A stretch of 59,116 nucleotides of DNA from contig VGSG01000015.1 of the NCBI GenBank assembly GCA_016875095.1, positions 1-59,116 of the forward strand, written 5' to 3'. Shown in pieces: positions 33,423-41,656 of the stretch. The stretch is from Deltaproteobacteria bacterium (GTDB taxonomy: Bacteria > Desulfobacterota > Desulfomonilia > Desulfomonilales > Desulfomonilaceae). The translations under genes were made by a program, and so were the position numbers. Within the stretch, counting starts at the first letter, position 1. Every line of letters starts with the position of its first letter. The notes beneath the pieces are model-generated. The model saw only the letters and a program-made list of their open reading frames with translations, was not told the DNA's origin and ran no database searches.

Positions 33423-34658
33423 TCAAAATCTCCCATCCGTTCGCTGGGGGGTGACAAACCGAATGAGAACGCCCGACATCAGGCAGAAGACCGCCAGGTA
33501 GGTAAATACCACCACGAAATTCCCACCGGAGAGATCGAGGATGTAGCCGCTCAGTGACGGCCCGATAGGCCCGGCCACAAATCCGTATGCGGTGAATACC
33601 ACTCCGAATATCGCGCCGAAGTGCTCCACGCCGAAGCAGTCTATCGTGAGAGGAGCTGAGACGGCGAAAAGCGTTCCGAATGCGAAGCCGATGACGGCCG
33701 CTGTGATCGCGATGGTCGAGAGATCGCTGAGGTGCGGAAGCGCCAGATAAGCGAGTCCCGCGGCCCAAAACGTTAGACTCATGGAGAACGTGCGGCCGAT
33801 AATGTCTGAAAGATAGCCCATCAGGAGACGGCTCAGCCCATTAGTGATGTTGAATGCGGTCAATATGATCACAGCGCTTTCAAGGGCGAATCCCCGAGCA
33901 AGCCCGAACTGAGTGGACAACATCACCATCGAGATGCACGCGGATCCCTGCAGGGCCCACGTAATCCACAGGAACCAGAAGCTCGGGGCGCGGAGAGTCT
34001 GGCTCACCGTCAGGGAATGGCCCCACACCACCGTGGGAGCGGTTCCGGAGGCGGGTGTGGTTTGTGTGGGACTCTCTTCAGCTCCGGGCATCTCGGTGAA
34101 TTGGGCCGCGACCAATCCCACCAGCAACGCGATGACCCCAAGAGCCACGTTCATGAAAACGTAGTCCATCGTCTTCAACAAATAACCGAAAATCGGTGAC
34201 ATGATCGCGGCCGAAATCCCGAAGGTGCAATTGACGATTCCGGAAACGAGCCCTCTCCTCGCGGGAAACCAGCGCTGAACTGTTGTCAGGCCGGGAATGT
34301 AGATAAAGCATGATGCAAAGCCCATGAGAAACGCCCAAAGATATAACAGATAGATGTTGGAGGCAAAGCCGAGCAAGAGCTGGTCCAGGCCCACGATCAC
34401 CACTCCGATCGTCACCATGGGACGTATCCCGAGCTTCATCTGCCAACGTCCCACGACGAACATGAATATCCCGACCGCGGCCAACACGAAGAAGAGCGTG
34501 TTCCCTACGGTCCCACGCCCAACCTGAAAGAGCTCCTGCCAATATGGGGCCATCACACCGGGAAACCCGAAAATGAACGACCCACACCAGAATATGGCTA
34601 TCGAACTTCCAGCGACCGCCAAATACCCTTTCCGTTGCTCAGCCATGAAACGCCCCAT
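33423..34658 (-). CDS. MFS transporter, oxalate/formate antiporter (OFA)-like
   Basis: A 411-residue, twelve-helix major facilitator. The GFPGVMAPYWQELFQ segment after the first helix, the central MGFASCFIYIPGLTTVQRWFPARRGLVSGI motif and the hydrophilic loop ~185-215 are typical of OFA-type monocarboxylate/organic anion carriers. The cargo is probably a small carboxylate (inference). The start at 34658 avoids overlap with the SRAP gene, whose stop is five bases upstream; an ATG at 34646 is also possible. Confidence 0.87.
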   Translation of the reverse strand: MGRFMAEQRKGYLAVAGSSIAIFWCGSFIFGFPGVMAPYWQELFQVGRGTVGNTLFFVLAAVGIFMFVVGRWQMKLGIRPMVTIGVVIVGLDQLLLGFASNIYLLYLWAFLMGFASCFIYIPGLTTVQRWFPARRGLVSGIVNCTFGISAAIMSPIFGYLLKTMDYVFMNVALGVIALLVGLVAAQFTEMPGAEESPTQTTPASGTAPTVVWGHSLTVSQTLRAPSFWFLWITWALQGSACISMVMLSTQFGLARGFALESAVIILTAFNITNGLSRLLMGYLSDIIGRTFSMSLTFWAAGLAYLALPHLSDLSTIAITAAVIGFAFGTLFAVSAPLTIDCFGVEHFGAIFGVVFTAYGFVAGPIGPSLSGYILDLSGGNFVVVFTYLAVFCLMSGVLIRFVTPQRTDGRF

Positions 34659-34662
34659 GCTC

Positions 34663-35337
34663 TCAGATCGGTTCAATGCACTCCGGATCCTCGTTGGAAG
34701 GCCCATTGACAAACACGCTCACCTCGTAAGCCTCCATTGCCTCTTGAGGGTGCGGCGTGAAGAGGCGCTTGAGGTTCTCGGTATCCGTGATCGCAGTGTT
34801 GAGCCACAATTCGTAGTCTTGCGGCAGGACGATAACCGGCATCCGATCGTGGAGTGATTGAATCAGGTTGTTGGAATTCGTGGTCAAGATCACGCAGGAC
34901 TCGATTATTTTTCCTTCAGGACTTTCCCAGTTTTCCCAGAGGCCGGCGAGGGCAAAAGGCTCGCCGTTCTTCATACGGATGAAGTGTGGCTGCTTTGTCT
35001 TTTTCCCTTCTCGCCTTTTCCATTCGTAAAAACCGTCCGCAGGGATAAGGCATCTCTTGTGTTTGAAAGCAGCCCTGAACGCGGGCTTTTCCGCAACCGT
35101 CTCTGATTTGGCGTTGATCAATTTGTGCCCGATTTTTTCGTCCTTGGCCCAGAAGGGTATCAGGCCCCACCTGAACATCCGGAGTTCCCGCTTCTTTGTT
35201 TCCGGGATACGACACACTGCGGCCACCTGCTGTGAGGGCGCAATATTGTATCGCGGCTCCAGGTTCGGTTCATCATCCAGCTCGAATTGCTCCGCCACAA
35301 GCTTCCCTAAAGCCATCAGTACGAATCTTCCGCACAT
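34663..35337 (-). CDS. SRAP/HMCES-type abasic-site processing protein
   Basis: A 224-residue SOS-response-associated peptidase-like protein that forms a covalent thiazolidine with abasic DNA. The ATG at 35337 gives the N-terminus MCGRF with the required Cys2. Other hallmark residues are the Asn in RYNIAPSQ, the Glu in GFYEWKR and the His in LHDRMPVIV. The longer frame to 35382 would bury Cys2 and is therefore rejected. It lies between the MFS gene and the glycosyltransferase gene on the same strand. Confidence 0.94.
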   Translation of the reverse strand: MCGRFVLMALGKLVAEQFELDDEPNLEPRYNIAPSQQVAAVCRIPETKKRELRMFRWGLIPFWAKDEKIGHKLINAKSETVAEKPAFRAAFKHKRCLIPADGFYEWKRREGKKTKQPHFIRMKNGEPFALAGLWENWESPEGKIIESCVILTTNSNNLIQSLHDRMPVIVLPQDYELWLNTAITDTENLKRLFTPHPQEAMEAYEVSVFVNGPSNEDPECIEPI

Positions 35338-35378
35338 GGTTTCATCCGATCTGTTTGGCGTCACACAGACGGAGCGTT

Positions 35379-37055
35379 TCACCGCGCCGGATTGTCAGAG
35401 CCGGCATTCAGCATCTTCACATAGTAGTCTCTCGTGCCCGGAACCTGTTCCCAGCCTTCGACGAGCAGGTCGTTGAAGGACCTTCCTTTCCCGAGGAGCG
35501 CCCAAAAACCCCCATCCTTCATCCCTCTAGCCGCGCGGGCCCTATCTTGAACGGTAGCTTGCATAAACTCTTTCGCATCGGGGATTTCACCCAATATTTT
35601 CACCTCAGCCAGCCTAGCCCAATACATAGGTGGATTACCTACAATTCCCACCAAATCCTTGGCGGCTAAGCCCTTTCTTAAGAGATAGTCCTTGACCGCG
35701 ACCTGTTCGAAAAAAGCCTCCTTGTAGGAAGCCTTTTCCTCGGTCGAGACAAGCCCGCGCAGGCTCTGGTCCACGGCTGAGTGCGCGAGCACACCCAGCA
35801 GGCAGATACTGAGAAGGACCGCGCTCCAAGCGGCGCGGCGCAACGGCCCGGCTCCAGTCAAAGGGTATCTCAGGCCCGCGACCATTCCCATGAATGCCAG
35901 GTATACAAAAGGAGCCACGTACCGTGGCTCCATGCTGATCAGGCAGAAAAGGGCGATTCCCCAGATGCCGGGGGCGAGAAGAACGAGTGAGACGTGAAGC
36001 GGTCGGAAGCTCCACACCCGGAAGGAGCCGATGAGCAGTTGCCCCGCGAACCAAAGTATCACCAGAGCGAGCCACGGATTTTGCTCAAATACCAACGCCG
36101 CGTTGCGCGCGGCGAACGCGAAATGCGCGGGCCAGTCTAGCCTGGGCTGGAAACCGATAGTAAAGTAACAGACGTCAAAAGCCCCGGGCCTCGTGCAATC
36201 TACGTCAAAATTGTACAGGAGCGCACGGGGCTGTTCATTGATAACACCTGGCGGAAAAATCGGGGTCCCTTGCCCGGAAATGGTCAAAGCGTACAGATGC
36301 CGTCCCCCTTCGCCGTACGAGAAGCCCCCTTTCCGATAGGAGAGAGCCCCGATGAGCGGGGCGCTCACCACCAGCATTACAGCCGCGGCCAGGAGCGCTC
36401 GGATGAAGTTCTTTTTCAGGGGCGTCGCGCTCAACCAGGCTACAAGAAACATCATGGGCGAAAAAAGGAAGAAGAACGCTTTTGTGAGGTAACCGACCGC
36501 AGCCGAGACCCCCAGAAGAACCCACGGAAGCGCCTTCTCCGACGTTCGCCCGATTCGGAGCGCCAGGACCATGCAGATGAGCGCGACCGCGAAGACGAGC
36601 ATGTCCGGATTCATGAGCCTCACCCGGATCATCACCAACGCTGCCACGAGAAACATGCTGTATGAGACCAGGCAAACGGCGGGCCATGGCGGGGGCGAAG
36701 TGTCAGGATCACGCAGCGCGCCCCATTCCTTTTTCAGCGCTGTCATAAAAAGGTCGCATGCGCCCATCGCAGCCAGCAGGCAGACCACGTTCACTCCCCT
36801 GAGCGCCTGCAATTCGCTGAGTCTGTCCGGCTTCAGCAGCGTCTGGGCCGCTGCGATCAGCACGGCATAAGCCGGGCTGAAAGTGAAATTCACCAGACCC
36901 CACCAATTGCCTGCGAGAAAAGCCTCAGCCATCTCGATGTAGATCGGCGCATCGCTATTGATGAAATAACGGCCGGTATACGCGAGCAAGATGCCCAGCG
37001 TCACGCCGATCAACCAAAAAGCAGCTCGGATTCGACTACTCCACCGATCCGACAT
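35379..37055 (-). CDS. GT39/ArnT-like membrane glycosyltransferase
   Basis: A 558-residue integral membrane protein with about a dozen helices. The short loop after helix 1 (RYFINSDAPIYIEMAEAFL) places an acidic residue where ArnT/PMT-type (GT39/GT83) enzymes keep their catalytic Asp, and a large C-terminal soluble part follows (~430-558). Such enzymes transfer sugars from polyprenyl-phosphate donors to lipids or proteins in the periplasm. The ATG at 37055 has AGGAA just upstream; a TTG at 37070 is less likely. A flippase-like membrane protein is encoded immediately before it (37 bases). Confidence 0.82.
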   Translation of the reverse strand: MSDRWSSRIRAAFWLIGVTLGILLAYTGRYFINSDAPIYIEMAEAFLAGNWWGLVNFTFSPAYAVLIAAAQTLLKPDRLSELQALRGVNVVCLLAAMGACDLFMTALKKEWGALRDPDTSPPPWPAVCLVSYSMFLVAALVMIRVRLMNPDMLVFAVALICMVLALRIGRTSEKALPWVLLGVSAAVGYLTKAFFFLFSPMMFLVAWLSATPLKKNFIRALLAAAVMLVVSAPLIGALSYRKGGFSYGEGGRHLYALTISGQGTPIFPPGVINEQPRALLYNFDVDCTRPGAFDVCYFTIGFQPRLDWPAHFAFAARNAALVFEQNPWLALVILWFAGQLLIGSFRVWSFRPLHVSLVLLAPGIWGIALFCLISMEPRYVAPFVYLAFMGMVAGLRYPLTGAGPLRRAAWSAVLLSICLLGVLAHSAVDQSLRGLVSTEEKASYKEAFFEQVAVKDYLLRKGLAAKDLVGIVGNPPMYWARLAEVKILGEIPDAKEFMQATVQDRARAARGMKDGGFWALLGKGRSFNDLLVEGWEQVPGTRDYYVKMLNAGSDNPAR

Positions 37056-37092
37056 GGGTTCCTGACTCAAAGGAGATGCAGCCCGTGAACTT

Positions 37093-38064
37093 CTAAATGC
37101 CGCCGGGATCTGGGGATCCTCCGGCTTTCTTTACGCGCTTGAGCACGGCGAAGAGATAGATAACTCCGGGAATTCCGAAAACGATGCACTCCAGGAACAA
37201 TATAACCCGGTACAGGAGTGTGGCCGAGATCGACTTGGCAGGATCAAGCCCGAACATATGCGGTATCTGGATGGTGACCGCGTCAAAAACGCCCAGCGAC
37301 CCGGGAATAATCGGGACCAGGTTTGCCACATTTCCCAGGCTGGACGTGACCAGGACCGCGGACGGCGCTAATTCGATCCCGAGCGCCCGATAGACAAAAT
37401 GAAACGAGCCCGTCAAGAAGAGGGGCGCCAGAAGGAAGAGCACGGTTAGCCTGATCAGAAAAGGGCGATCCCGTGTGAGCACGTGCCAGGAATTGGCTAG
37501 TTCGAACAGCCGTCCCAGAAAGCCGCCGCGCTTCCACGCGGCCGAAGGGGGGAAAACACTCAGGTACGAACAGAACGCAAAAGAAGCCAACACCAGCATG
37601 GTCAGCGCAAGATGAGAGAAGCTGTTCACCACGTACAAGACAATCAACCCCCCCAGAGCAAGTCCGGTATTGACCAGCGCCATGAGGAGGCCCGTTCCGG
37701 CGTAGATCACCGCGAAGTCGCCAAAATTCAGCCCATGAGCTTTTTTTAGATAGATTGCCGCGCCCGCGGTCCCCGCCCGCATGGGAAGAACCAGGTTGCC
37801 GAGATAGGTGGTCATGGTGATTGCGGCGAGTTCCAAAAACCCTAGAGAAACCCCAAAATTCTTCAGAAACAGTCCCATCTGCGATATGCCAAGAAAAAAG
37901 CTTGCCAATACGAAGACTCCCGCAGCGCCCAAATCCCAAAAAGAGACGGTAGCCACAAAAGCGAAATCATCGCGATGCGAGTAGATATAACGGCCGCACA
38001 AGACCGCAAAGATCGCCACGACGGAATAGCCGATCAAGGTTCCCCAGAACCAACGGCGATCCAC
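37093..38064 (-). CDS. lysylphosphatidylglycerol synthase TM region/UPF0104-like membrane protein
   Basis: About 323 residues with some eight hydrophobic helices. The TYLGNLVLPMRAGTAGAAIYL segment and the C-terminal PIIPGSLGVFDAVTI motif mark the LPG_synthase_TM/UPF0104 superfamily, which contains flippase domains of MprF and AglD-like proteins. There is no catalytic lysyl-transferase domain. The start is uncertain: a GTG at 38064 has GGAG 11 bases before it, while an in-frame TTG at 38115 would add a polar 17-residue extension. Next to the glycosyltransferase gene, it may handle a polyprenyl-linked or phospholipid substrate (inference). Confidence 0.82.
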   Translation of the reverse strand: MDRRWFWGTLIGYSVVAIFAVLCGRYIYSHRDDFAFVATVSFWDLGAAGVFVLASFFLGISQMGLFLKNFGVSLGFLELAAITMTTYLGNLVLPMRAGTAGAAIYLKKAHGLNFGDFAVIYAGTGLLMALVNTGLALGGLIVLYVVNSFSHLALTMLVLASFAFCSYLSVFPPSAAWKRGGFLGRLFELANSWHVLTRDRPFLIRLTVLFLLAPLFLTGSFHFVYRALGIELAPSAVLVTSSLGNVANLVPIIPGSLGVFDAVTIQIPHMFGLDPAKSISATLLYRVILFLECIVFGIPGVIYLFAVLKRVKKAGGSPDPGGI

Positions 38065-38380
38065 GCGGCTGCCGTCTCCATTTGATTCATGATCTGTCCG
38101 GCGCGAGGGGTTCAACGATTTGCTGCAGCTCCTGGATTCCGAATCGCAAGAGACCGGTCCAGTGGCCGATTAAGGCGCCGGCCCAGGAATTCGGTCCGCC
38201 GATTGTATATCTCACCGACCGCTTCGTCCAGTGGACGAAACAAAGCTGGCATCAGCGGTCACCATATCGATGGTGCGTCGTCCAAATTGCGCGCCCTGGA
38301 GTGTTGTGCCATAATGGCGCTTCACACAAGGCTGGTAACGAGATAGAGAGCGCAGCCTCCACGCGCGGAGAACCTGGTCG

Positions 38381-39151
38381 ATGGATGACGTGACCGAAAG
38401 AGCGCGGGCCCTGTACGACAAATACCGTTTCGGCGATATCCGACTTGGCGCGGAAAAGGTCAGGAGCCGTCGCGAAGACAGGCATCTGCTCAAGTTCCTG
38501 GCTATGATTCCCGCTGGAGCTCATTTGTGCGACATCGGGTGCGGCGCGGGTTACTGGATGGACGTGTACCATGAATATGGCGTCCACAAGGAGAATATCA
38601 CCGCGTTGGACCTCTCGTCGGGCAATGTGGACGCGTTGCGGCAAAGGGGCTACTCGGCCTTTTGCGGCAACGCGATGGACCTTCCCTTCGCGGACGACAT
38701 TGCGGATTGCGCCATATGCCAAGGAGTGCTCCATCACACACAAGCGCCTGAGCGGGCCTTCGAGGAGCTGGTCCGCATCACGCGGTCCGGCGGGCTCATG
38801 TATATTAGCGTGTACAATCAATGGCATCCTTACTTCTATGTCGTGCACAAAGCCACGTTTCCGTTTCGTTACCTATACTGGAATTGGAACAAGACCCTGC
38901 CCACCATAGCGCTTTATCCTTTTTTCAGCGCAGCGATCCAGTCCATAACCTACCTGACCAAGGGCTCTTTCATGGATCGTAAGAGTTGTATGGCTCTCTT
39001 TATGGATCAGGTGATGACCCCCCGCGCTCATCTTTTTTCCCGGTCAAGAATCAGGAAGTATGCGGAGCGCCACGGATGTGAAGTCTTGGAATTCGGTTAT
39101 ACGCGGTGGTTTGACATGCTCTCCGCAATCATCCAGGTGGGGAAGGCATGA
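38381..39151 (+). CDS. class I SAM-dependent methyltransferase
   Basis: A 256-residue methyltransferase. SAM motif I is LCDIGCGAGYW (~49-59), the acidic residue of motif II is in ITALDLSSGN, and AICQGVLHHTQAPERAFEELVRITRSGG spans the post-motif region. The Y/F/W-rich C-terminal half (NQWHPYFYVV and onward) is seen in methyltransferases acting on lipids or sugars. The substrate cannot be named. It is followed after 66 bases by the transglutaminase-like gene. Confidence 0.9.
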   Translation: MDDVTERARALYDKYRFGDIRLGAEKVRSRREDRHLLKFLAMIPAGAHLCDIGCGAGYWMDVYHEYGVHKENITALDLSSGNVDALRQRGYSAFCGNAMDLPFADDIADCAICQGVLHHTQAPERAFEELVRITRSGGLMYISVYNQWHPYFYVVHKATFPFRYLYWNWNKTLPTIALYPFFSAAIQSITYLTKGSFMDRKSCMALFMDQVMTPRAHLFSRSRIRKYAERHGCEVLEFGYTRWFDMLSAIIQVGKA

Positions 39152-39217
39152 CAGCCAAAGTGAAGCCGCTCGCCGAGAAAGGCCGCCTCAGCCCTCGAAC
39201 TCTTGCCGGAGGACGCA

Positions 39218-39895
39218 ATGGAAAACTCAAGCACACCCATTGAAGACTATCTCAAACCCACGCAGATCTTGGACAGCACGCATCCCGACGTGACGCGATT
39301 CGCACAGGAGGAGGTGGGCGACGCGACAGACCCGGCGCTTAAGGCGCGTACGGTGTTTTATGCGGTTCGGGACAAAATCGCCTATGATGTGCAAACCCCG
39401 TTTTATCTGCCTGAGCATTATCAAGCAAGCGCGGTCCTGAAGCGAGGTAAAGGTTTCTGCGTGCCGAAAGCATCCCTCCTTTGCGCCTTGGGACGCGCAT
39501 GCGGAATTCCGTCTCGGCTTGGGCTGGCCGATATCCGGAACCAGGGAGCAAGCCCTGAGCTCATCGAAATGATGGGCTGCGATATCTTTACCTATCACGG
39601 GTTTGTGGAATTTCTCCTCAACGGTAAGTGGGTAAAGGCCACGCCGGCCTTTGATCAAGTTGTGTTCGAAAAGCACCAGATCCCGCCGGTGGAGTTCGAT
39701 GGGGAGCATGACGCGATCTTGCCCTCTCATGATCTGAACGGCAAACCGTACGTCACATACCTCACGTACCACGGGTCCTTTGCGGACCTGCCCTTAGACG
39801 AGGTCCTTTTGGGCTGGGACCGCACTTATGGGCCGGAACGGGTCCGAGTGTGGAGAGAGGCCTTCGAAGCTGCGAAAGACCAGTTCGCGGTTTAG
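39218..39895 (+). CDS. transglutaminase-like cysteine protease-fold protein
   Basis: A 225-residue protein with the transglutaminase-like triad: Cys81 in KGFCVPKASLLCALGRACGIP, His127 in YHGFVEFLLNGKWVKATPAFD, and the Asp of that same segment. There is no signal peptide, so it acts in the cytoplasm; related proteins are peptidases or amidases of unknown substrate. GGAGGA precedes the ATG at 39218, ruling out a TTG at 39203. Confidence 0.88.
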   Translation: MENSSTPIEDYLKPTQILDSTHPDVTRFAQEEVGDATDPALKARTVFYAVRDKIAYDVQTPFYLPEHYQASAVLKRGKGFCVPKASLLCALGRACGIPSRLGLADIRNQGASPELIEMMGCDIFTYHGFVEFLLNGKWVKATPAFDQVVFEKHQIPPVEFDGEHDAILPSHDLNGKPYVTYLTYHGSFADLPLDEVLLGWDRTYGPERVRVWREAFEAAKDQFAV

Positions 39896-40027
39896 AAATA
39901 GGATGACTAACGGGTGCCAGGAACGCATAGATCTTCATAAATCTCCTGCGACTCCAGCAAGACACGGCAGGTGAAGGCGGACCAACCCCGGTACGCATTA
40001 GCGCAGAGACAAGCATGGGGATATGTC

Positions 40028-41656
40028 ATGGCGCGAGAAATGAAATCCAATGGAAATAGCGATACTGCTATTCAGGATGATCGAAACGAGCCCTTGCATC
40101 CTGAAGAATCGCCCTTCGAAGAAAACCTTACACCGCTCGCCCGGATGCGGGAAGAGGCCCGAACAGGTGGTGGATCGCAGAAGATCGAGCAGCAGCACGC
40201 GCGAGGAAAGCTCACTGCGCGGGAGCGGATCGAGCTGCTTCTAGACGCCGGGTCCTTCGAGGAATTCGATATGCTCAAGGGCGGCCGCGGCGACCATCTC
40301 ACCACAGGAAAACGATACCTGGGTGATGGCGTCATCACTGGACACGGCGCAATCGATGGCCGAGAGATTTTTGTATTCAGTCAGGATTTCACTGTGATAG
40401 GCGGATCTCTGGGTGAAGCTCACTCGGAAAAGATCAGTAAAGTGATGGACCACGCGGTCAGGGTCGGGGCTCCCGTAGTGGGCATTAATGACTCGGGGGG
40501 CGCAAGAATTCAAGAAGGTGTGGATGCTCTGGCTGCGTATGGCCAGATTTTCAATCGGAACGTCATGGCCAGCGGCGTGATACCGCAGATTTCCTGCATC
40601 ATGGGACCCTGTGCGGGAGGAGCTGTGTACAGCCCTGCAATCACGGACTTCATCTTCATGGTGGAGGATTCGTCGCACATGTTTGTGACCGGTCCCTCTG
40701 TGGTGAAGACAGTGATCCACCAGGACATCAGTTTTGAGGAATTGGGAGGAGCTGGCGTGCACGGGGGGAAGAGCGGCGTGGCACACTTTGTCTTGCCCAA
40801 TGATATCTTATGCTTGCGAGAAGTGCGGCGTCTGATCAATTATCTCCCATCGAACAACCTTCAGGAACCGCCTCTGCTCGACTTGAAAGACCCCATAGAT
40901 CGTAGGGATCCTGCCTTAGACTATCTTGTGCCTGCGAATCCCAACCATCCGTACGATATGAAGGTGTTGGTGCACAGTATCCTGGACGGGGCCGAATTTT
41001 TCGAGGTGCACGGTCACTGGGCCCGGAATCTTATCGTTGGCTTTGGTCGTCTGGGCGGTAAGACCATCGGCTTGATTGCGAATCAGCCGTCCGTTCTTGC
41101 CGGCGTGCTGGATAACAATGCTTCGGTAAAGGGCGCTCGTTTCGTGCGATTTTGCGATGCCTTCAATATCCCTCTGATCTGTCTTGTTGACGTGCCGGGT
41201 TTCATGCCGGGCCCGGAACAAGAGCACGGCGGGATCATTCGTCATGGAGCAAAGTTGCTTTACGCGTTCATCGAAGCCTCGGTCCCGCGACTTACCGTCG
41301 TGATGCGCAAGGCCTACGGAGGCGCATACATCGTGATGAACTCCAAACATATCGGCGCAGACATCAATTACGCGTGGCCCACGGCCGAGATTGCGGTCTT
41401 GGGGCCAAGGGGGGCTGCAGAAGTGATTTATCGCAAAGAGATTGAATCTTCGGCGGACCCGACCGCCTCACTCCTGGAAAAGGAAGCCTTATACCGGAAG
41501 ACGTTTGCCAATCCGTTTCTCGCGGCCCAAAGGGGGTACATCGATGACGTGATCTTCCCAAGAGAGACGCGGGGAAGGCTCATCAGAAGCCTCCAGGCGC
41601 TCGAAGGAAAGAAGACCGCCAGGTTGGAAAGAAAGCATGGAAATATCCCCCTGTGA
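40028..41656 (+). CDS. acyl-CoA carboxylase carboxyltransferase subunit (PccB/MmdA-like)
   Basis: A 542-residue biotin-dependent carboxyltransferase with the two crotonase-like halves. Gly-rich oxyanion motifs are visible in NDSGGARIQEGVDALAAYG and CAGGAVYSPA (N-half), and in VPGFMPGPEQEHGGIIRHGAKLLYA and RKAYGGAYIVM (C-half). The family moves CO2 between carboxybiotin and an acyl-CoA (propionyl-, acetyl-, methylmalonyl-CoA and others). The ATG at 40028 has GGGGA upstream; a GTG at 39971 is less likely. The stop overlaps the biotin carboxylase start (GTGA). Confidence 0.92.
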   Translation: MAREMKSNGNSDTAIQDDRNEPLHPEESPFEENLTPLARMREEARTGGGSQKIEQQHARGKLTARERIELLLDAGSFEEFDMLKGGRGDHLTTGKRYLGDGVITGHGAIDGREIFVFSQDFTVIGGSLGEAHSEKISKVMDHAVRVGAPVVGINDSGGARIQEGVDALAAYGQIFNRNVMASGVIPQISCIMGPCAGGAVYSPAITDFIFMVEDSSHMFVTGPSVVKTVIHQDISFEELGGAGVHGGKSGVAHFVLPNDILCLREVRRLINYLPSNNLQEPPLLDLKDPIDRRDPALDYLVPANPNHPYDMKVLVHSILDGAEFFEVHGHWARNLIVGFGRLGGKTIGLIANQPSVLAGVLDNNASVKGARFVRFCDAFNIPLICLVDVPGFMPGPEQEHGGIIRHGAKLLYAFIEASVPRLTVVMRKAYGGAYIVMNSKHIGADINYAWPTAEIAVLGPRGAAEVIYRKEIESSADPTASLLEKEALYRKTFANPFLAAQRGYIDDVIFPRETRGRLIRSLQALEGKKTARLERKHGNIPL